From positions 434,001 to 498,000 of the forward strand of contig QNQO01000531.1 in assembly GCA_003290165.1 (NCBI GenBank): 64,000 nucleotides of DNA, in the 5' to 3' direction. Origin of the DNA: Berberis thunbergii. Taxonomy: Eukaryota; Streptophyta; Magnoliopsida; Ranunculales; Berberidaceae. The translations under genes and the position numbers were made by a program. The notes beneath the pieces were generated by a model, which saw only the letters and a program-made list of their open reading frames with translations, did no database searches and was not told the DNA's origin. Below are positions 58,403 to 64,000 of this stretch, piece by piece (the first letter of the stretch is position 1; each line of letters begins with the position of its first letter).

Positions 58403-59248
58403 TTACATTACAATAACCTTTTTCCTCCTCCTACTCCTCCTCCTCCTCCTCATTCTAAAGCTGGGGCTCTTACGCAAGGTTGTCACCGGAGACTTCTCAT
58501 TCGTTTGCCGTAAACCAATGACCAGATCAACAAACGCACCTAAAATGTACTTATATGATTTCTTTTCATTCAAATTCAAATAACAAAACAACAACTCTTC
58601 CATAAAATCCCAATCAACGCTTTGATCTTGTTGGACTCGGGCACCAATCATCTCCTGCATAGATTGTCGAAAATCATCATAAGGGTCAGTAGATAACGTT
58701 AAGATCGCTATGGCTTCATTGGGGAGAGGTACACCCTTGACTTCAGCTGATGACCTTAAGGTTTCATTAAGGTTGATTGAAGTAGAGCCTTGATCTTCCA
58801 CATCAAATGTAGATAATGAGCCACTAGCCCGGGCATCTTCCACTAGGGAACCCGACGAACCCGAGTGTACAAAGAACCTTTTTGATGCATGGACTTTGGG
58901 TGGTGGACCAATAAACTTAGGCGATTCATACAAAAATGCACATGAATTTTCTCCATGCTCACTTCCACTAGCCTTCTTTTCCTCGTCTTCCTCCTCATTA
59001 TTTTTGCGGTATAATGAGCTAAAATTTTCCATAAGAAATTTGTCAATGTCTGTCAGTGTCGCAGAATCTTTGTTTTGGTCACTAACATCATTTTGATTTT
59101 GGTTGATGGCGAATGACAGGGTCTTCGAACGCCTGCAGCCTGACAAGATCCATGCAGTAGTAGATTTGGAAGCAACTTGGGTATGTGGGGAAGGAAACTT
59201 TAGCCTGTTGAGGTAATCTTGGACAGACTTTTGAACTCTTCTGGGCAT
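58403..59248 (-). CDS. OVATE family protein (transcription repressor, OFP14-like)
   Basis: Single-exon 281-aa protein starting at 59248 (MPRRVQKSVQDYLNRLKF), the N-terminal pattern of OFP14-like members; an upstream in-frame ATG at 59284 would add 12 residues without family support. The OVATE domain is at about residues 184-248 (LTLSTDPYDDFRQSMQEMI, WDFMEELLFCYLNLN, YILGAFVDLVIGL). OVATE proteins act in the nucleus as repressors with TALE homeodomain partners and shape organ growth. The middle is low complexity, with an acidic patch at 85-91. The C-terminus is arginine-rich (about 266-277), encoded by a CCT repeat that could vary between alleles. The frame is intact and no introns are needed, as usual for the family. 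Confidence 0.92.
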   Translation of the reverse strand: MPRRVQKSVQDYLNRLKFPSPHTQVASKSTTAWILSGCRRSKTLSFAINQNQNDVSDQNKDSATLTDIDKFLMENFSSLYRKNNEEEDEEKKASGSEHGENSCAFLYESPKFIGPPPKVHASKRFFVHSGSSGSLVEDARASGSLSTFDVEDQGSTSINLNETLRSSAEVKGVPLPNEAIAILTLSTDPYDDFRQSMQEMIGARVQQDQSVDWDFMEELLFCYLNLNEKKSYKYILGAFVDLVIGLRQTNEKSPVTTLRKSPSFRMRRRRRSRRRKKVIVM

Positions 59249-59302
59249 TTTGTTTGCTTGGCGATAAAAATGGGATTGAATCAAAATGTGTGCAGTGAAT
59301 GG

Positions 59303-59309
59303 TTTTATA
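59303..59309 (-). promoter_or_regulatory. TATA box of the OVATE gene
   Basis: The minus strand reads CTATAAAACC, placing TATAAAA about 55 bp upstream of the chosen ATG. A start about 30 bp downstream would give a very short leader and would fall close to the upstream ATG at 59284, which supports use of the 59248 start. Confidence 0.6.
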
Positions 59310-60026
59310 GAGAAATGGAGGAGAGGAAGTGAAGGGAGGCTTGGAGGGTTCTCACTGTGTCAAAACCTGGATTAATTAGTGGGTTTTAATTGGAGGATGT
59401 TATCAAATAATATTTCAAGATTTGATCCGTTTTTGGAGTTATTATTATGAGATTAATGGGATTTTTTATATTGGTCAAAGGTGTGATTCAGTGAGATATT
59501 TTTTAGAAGATGAGATTTTGGAAATATTTTGTATTACTATTTTGATTATAATAAAAAGGGAGGATAGCATCTGGGATTCCTAGATGATAATAGGATGTTC
59601 AAAGTGAAGGACAACCTACGTACATTGACCTCTGTCCCACAATTAATTAAGATATTTTTCATCAAAAATGTTATCGACCTCAGAAATTCTAGGCAGCGAG
59701 GGATGTAACCACCCAACCCCTCGAGATGTGTATGAAAATATGATATGTTCTTGAACACCTTTCTTTTATCTTCATACTGACCACCATGGATTTTTTTTGT
59801 GATAGTGTTTTAACTAGAAAAGATCAATGATTGATTACCATATTTAGGACCCAAACTCTAACATGGACAAATCGAGAATCTAAAACCTCTACCAATATAT
59901 ACGACGGGACCTAAAAAATACCCCTAAAATGAATGGTGTAAAAAAAAAACAAAAACCTACAGCTATAGATCCAACCCTTTTGAAAAAGAGAGTATATTGT
60001 CACAAACTAATTTATTACATACATCA
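59310..60026. other. Upstream region of the OVATE gene / intergenic
   Basis: No gene or element recognised. A phrase GCGAGGGATGTAACCACCCA near 59697 resembles the left arm of the hairpin at 4993. Confidence 0.5.
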
Positions 60027-60063
<37 letters not shown>

Positions 60064-60064
60064 T
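60027..60064. repeat. (ATT)n microsatellite
   Basis: About twelve ATT units, directly abutting the left end of the TIR element that starts at 60065. Confidence 0.95.
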
Positions 60065-61084
60065 AGGGTTATTTTTCTTTTGGCCCTTATTAGTTTATGA
60101 TTATTCATATTTGGGCTATATTAATTTTTTATCCTAGTCTAACACTCATGATCGTGTGTTCAACTATGTTGAATAACAAACTTCATCCAATTTTTTCAAT
60201 AGACCAAATTACCTTGCACGTATTTTGCACATTTTTTATTTTTTTTTACTAAAATGACATAAACTATGTTGCTTGATTTTTTTAACATTTTGATCTATTT
60301 TTTATTTTAATTTTTTAACAAGAAGGGGTGTCAATTAAAAGTTTTATACAAATAAATCTTATGCATATGTTTTACTAAAATCACATAAATCATGTGTTTG
60401 CTGATCATGTTTAATCCAAGAACTAGGAAAATAACATTTGGATCTATTTTATAGTTTTAACAAAGAAGATGGGTGTCAATTAAAAATTATATAAAAACCT
60501 AATCATATGCACATGTTTTACTAAAATCACATAAATCATGTTGCTTGATGATCATGTTTTATCCAACAGCTAGGAAAATATCATTTAGATCTATTTTTTA
60601 TTTAATTTTCTTAACAAAGAAGATTGGTGCCAATTAAAAGTTATATAGAAACCTAAATCATGTGCACACGTTTTACTAAAATCAAATAAATCATGTTTAA
60701 TCCAACAACTAGGAAAATAACATTTGGATCTACATTTTTATTTTAATTTTTTAATAAAGAAGATGTGTGCCAATTAAATATATATAAACCTAAATCATAT
60801 GCACATGTTTTACTAAAATCACATAAGTTTAAAAAAAAAGATCCAAATACTATTTTCTTAGCCGTTGAATCAAACATGATCATAAAGAAACATGATCTAT
60901 GTGATTTTAGTAAAAACATGTGTAAAACACATACAGGATAAGTTGGTATTTTTGAAAAATTGGATGTAATTTGTTAGTCAACGTAGTTAAATACAATCAT
61001 GAGTGTTGGACTAAGATAAAAACACTAATGAAAGTTAAATAAGAATAATTATAAATTAATGAAGGCCAAATTAAAAATAACCCT
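60065..61084. mobile_element. TIR element made of internal direct and inverted repeats
   Basis: Inverted ends of about 140 bp begin AGGGTTATTTTT and share TTGGCC, ACACTCATGAT, TTGA-TAACAAA and CATCCAATTTTT in order. Inside, a unit with ATGTTTTACTAAAATCACAT recurs at about 60249, 60368, 60513, 60668 and 60806 (spacing about 120-155 bp), and an inverted copy follows near 60900. No ORF. The adjoining microsatellite obscures any target duplication. Superfamily unassigned; Mutator-like is possible. Confidence 0.72.
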
Positions 61085-62487
61085 ATCATTTATCACTGCA
61101 CCCAAAAAGGACAACAAACAAGATTTTCTTTTTCTACACCTTACTGTGACCGCCACTACCACCGCCAATCTCTCCTCACTCCAAATTATTTTTACTCCAC
61201 ACTCTTACTTACAATTTTTATTTATTTATTTTCATAAAGTGCTTAAACTATAAAAAAAAAAAAAAACCCTAGCTACTTCTATTTTTATACACTTGCACAG
61301 TAATACAAAGACTTGTGAAATGGCATGGTAAACTTCGTTAGCGAAATTAGCTTACCTGAAGATCCAATCAACTGCTAGCAAGCCCAAAAAAATAACTACA
61401 ACATCAAAACTCATACATATTCTCATTCACAATGCCTCAAATAGTTTTGACCTAATATACAGTGGTGAAAGGATACCCTTTTTAACTAATATGTGTGTTT
61501 CACAATTATTTGGTGTTTATTATTGTGTCTAAAGTTTGAATTGAAAGTAATGTTTAGTGTCAAATTAACTTTTTAGATAAAGACAAAATTTATTGCTTAT
61601 ATTTGAACATTGAAGTGTATGTGCTCCAAACTGACTTGAGTCCTAAAGCACCCCGTGCAAGGAACGTCTAAGCCATCCACTTCCTGATATCGAGGTTAGC
61701 GAAAATGGTACAGAGCCTCGCTTTCCCACCCTTTTAGAGGCATTTTTTACATGACATTGCAAATTAGGGGCAAAAATAGGATAAATCAAATACATAGGTT
61801 GAAATAAAATACAGATTGGGCCCTATACATAGGATTTATCAATCATCATCCCGAGGCAAGTGAAACGAGCAAGAGCTAACCTTGGGTGCAACACAGAGCA
61901 GCCGCATGTCAACCATCGCCCAATGTCCCAGATCGCCCAAAAGAGGAATCCTTAAACACTCACAAAGACCATTTATCAAGATATTTAGTCATTATTTGTT
62001 TGAATTTTTATTTTATTATATTTAATTATATTAAATTTAGTTTGATTTTATTCCTTTATTTGTTGTAAACTATGATTTGCATCTCCACGTCAACAAGGCT
62101 CCTAAAAGGGCTAAAAAAACAAGGCTCCATAGACTCGTTGCGAGGTTGGAGACTTGTGCAACAATTTGAGCTTTCATATTTACTTTGTGATAAAATTCCG
62201 ATATTTACTCGTTCTAATTTTTGCTTCAAGATCTAATCAAACGACAAGAAAAAAAAATCATTTCCTTTTTCTATCCTCTACTATTTGGATCTCACACATT
62301 TGAGATTGGGTTATTGTTGCCAATGGAGTACCAGTTTTGTGATATGCATGTGGCAGATGGAATCACAGGTATAGGTTTGAACCATGCCGACGGCATGTGG
62401 GGTAGGAGGGGTTAAGGGATAAAACTAAAATATATATATTCAATTCAAAGTTTGTCTTATAATATATTAGGCGTACAAATGCATAAT
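61085..62487. other. Intergenic DNA
   Basis: AT-rich; no gene or element recognised. Confidence 0.5.
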
Positions 62488-62547
62488 GTCAGGATGGTCG
62501 AGTGGTCTAAGGCGCCAGACTCAAGTTCTCAAGTCCCACTTCTGACA
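62488..62547 (+). pseudogene. Truncated tRNA-Leu(CAA)
   Basis: The 5' half matches nuclear tRNA-Leu: acceptor GTCAGGA, D-arm TGGTCGAGTGGTCTAAGGC and anticodon arm CCAGACTCAAGTTCT with anticodon CAA. The sequence then jumps to the 3' side of the T-arm and the acceptor (AAGTCCCACTTCTGACA). About 23 nt are missing, covering the variable arm and the 5' side of the T-stem, and part of the B box is lost. It ends TTTTT. A 60-nt gene cannot fold as a Leu tRNA. Confidence 0.85.
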
Positions 62548-64000
62548 ATTTTTATTCTACATTATTTAGTTTTCAATTTTTTTTTATTCTCTTATGGTTC
62601 AACAATGTTACCTCGTAGGATTGAATTCTCTTATGGTTCAGCGATGTTACCTTGTAGGATTGTGAGATTCTTATTCATTCTTCTGATCTACATTGATCCA
62701 AAGTTAGTGACAAAGGAAGGCTTTTTTTTATGGTGATTGTGTGAAGAGGCTACTATGAAGATAAACACATCATAGAGTGAATAGCAAAAAAGGGAGGAAA
62801 AATAATATCCTTTTTTTAGCTCTTGAAAATTATACAGTTTTTATGAAATGAGCATTCAAATACCATTTTAGACATATTTCAGGGTACCTTCATAATCTCT
62901 GACAATCATCTAGTTGATTATAAATGAGATGTAATCGTGCAAGTATCACTTGATGAATGTAATCAAACTAGCTAAAATTGGATATCAGTTTGGATTTTGT
63001 TACCTTTTTTTAGCCCTTGAAAATATATTGTGGTTATATCGTTCTATGAAAATGAGCATTCAAATACCACTTTACTATTGTAGACTGGCAAAAGAGTTGT
63101 GATTGAGGTGCATATCATGGATTTGCTTGCCAACTTTCCTCTTAACTTGTCTGGTGACTTCCACCCACTCCCCGTCCTTGTTGTTTTAGTAGCATTTAGC
63201 TTACCGCCACATTTATTTCTTTGAGCCATTCTGTTTTCAAACTTCCTTCCGTTCATCATTTTATCTTTTTGTTGTTGAACTTTCTCATGAACATCCTCCA
63301 TACATTTTCCTTTATCATGCAACAATTAGGGTGTAATAACGGTCTCCATGGGTATTCTGTGATCACCTCATCAAGCTTCCCTCCCTTTCTACCAATGTCA
63401 AGCATAATCTTATTGGGGAGATCCTTGGTTGCTTTTACTTCTACATGATAAACATACAAATGAAAAATTTTATGCTCCTAAATATACAATTGCTAAGTCC
63501 AATTATCTAATAAAAATATCTCATTATGTATACTTAAGTTCAACAAGTAGAAAGATCACTAGAAGTTTACATATGCATTATCAAAGATCAATGATTTTCA
63601 AACCCAAGACCCACGAAGTCAAGCCCACCAGACACCACCATCTACGGATCTCGAGAAAATCAACATGAAGATTTGGAAATCCACATGGTCAACTTTATCA
63701 TAGCAAAAAAATCTCTACAAACTCTAAAAGTGTTAAGTTAAACTCCATTATCCATTCTCACATTTTTTACTCCATCACTTTTACACTCTTACACTCTTTC
63801 TTATTCCACTCCAACACTCTACCTTCCACCCCATTATCCCTACACATAAATCTCACGCTTCTTCACCTATAAATACCCCATGCTTGAAGTTCATTGGAGA
63901 CACACTTTTGGAGGAAAGAAATAAGTAGAGTTTGAAATTGAGATATTGTAAGATTTTAGTTTCTCTTAGTTGTTTTAGTAGTTTTGTTTAACACCATGAG
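62548..64000. other. Intergenic DNA to window end
   Basis: A 40-bp tandem duplication (ATTCTCTTATGGTTCA units, 62588-62662) and a diverged direct repeat (TGAGCATTCAAATACCA at about 62850 and 63054) are the only structures. No coding gene recognised. Confidence 0.5.
63868..63875 (+). promoter_or_regulatory. Candidate TATA box near window end
   Basis: CTATAAATACCCC follows a pyrimidine-rich tract and precedes a leader-like sequence up to an ATG at 63996. A gene or LTR promoter may begin here, but the window ends before any frame can be judged. Confidence 0.35.

Noticed and set aside
1..64000. CRISPR array, prokaryotic operon, phage or organellar insert
   Set aside because: No regular spacer-repeat arrays, no ribosome-binding-site spaced gene clusters, and all recognisable genes are intron-bearing or plant transposon genes.

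Overview
The window is nuclear DNA of a flowering plant, most likely a eudicot. Its genes have GT-AG introns, it carries the plant-only OVATE and DDR4-type families, and it is packed with plant-style transposons. No species call is possible from the sequence alone. No CRISPR, operon, organellar or viral gene set was seen.

Four host loci stand out. (1) An Hsp110/HSP91-class Hsp70 gene on the minus strand (5607-9926, nine coding exons and a 5'UTR intron, two heat-shock-element cores upstream). It is complete except for one extra base in a short homopolymer, which breaks the frame at about codon 220. (2) A DDT-domain DDR4-like gene on the plus strand (41293-46157) with several apparent lesions. 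(3) An intact single-exon OVATE family repressor on the minus strand (58403-59248). (4) A truncated tRNA-Leu(CAA) relic (62488-62547).

Most of the rest is mobile DNA, from left to right: a collapsed Ty1/copia element whose LTR is fused straight into reverse transcriptase (1501-3695); a Pack-MULE-like element carrying an EAR-motif ORF (about 10600-11790); a complete but mutated L1-type LINE with target duplications (12991-19593), itself split by a hAT MITE (18334-18980); a 179-bp MULE-type MITE (19884-20062); a roughly 1-kb tandem duplication whose second copy holds a 2.4-kb solo LTR (21741-24174); a PIF/Harbinger element with an intact Myb-like ORF but a dead transposase (25473-30351); a 7.9-kb element with 2.83-kb inverted terminal repeats and a perfect 9-bp target duplication (33209-41134); a Ty3/gypsy Tat-like element with gag, protease, a satellite-like tandem array and an antisense accessory ORF but no pol (46838-55686); a hAT-like non-autonomous element (55842-57214); and a TIR element built of internal direct and inverted repeats (60065-61084).

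The most striking object is the giant-TIR element. Each arm holds a chimera of an apparent promoter and 5'UTR exon, three exons of a small C2-domain protein gene, and a C-terminal exon of a family-17 glycosyltransferase (GnT-III-like) gene. The arms look nearly identical, so the element is probably young. It sits about 150 bp upstream of the start codon of the DDR4-like gene. Read-through of either arm into the other would make a long hairpin RNA matching two host gene families; this is an inference that small-RNA data could test.
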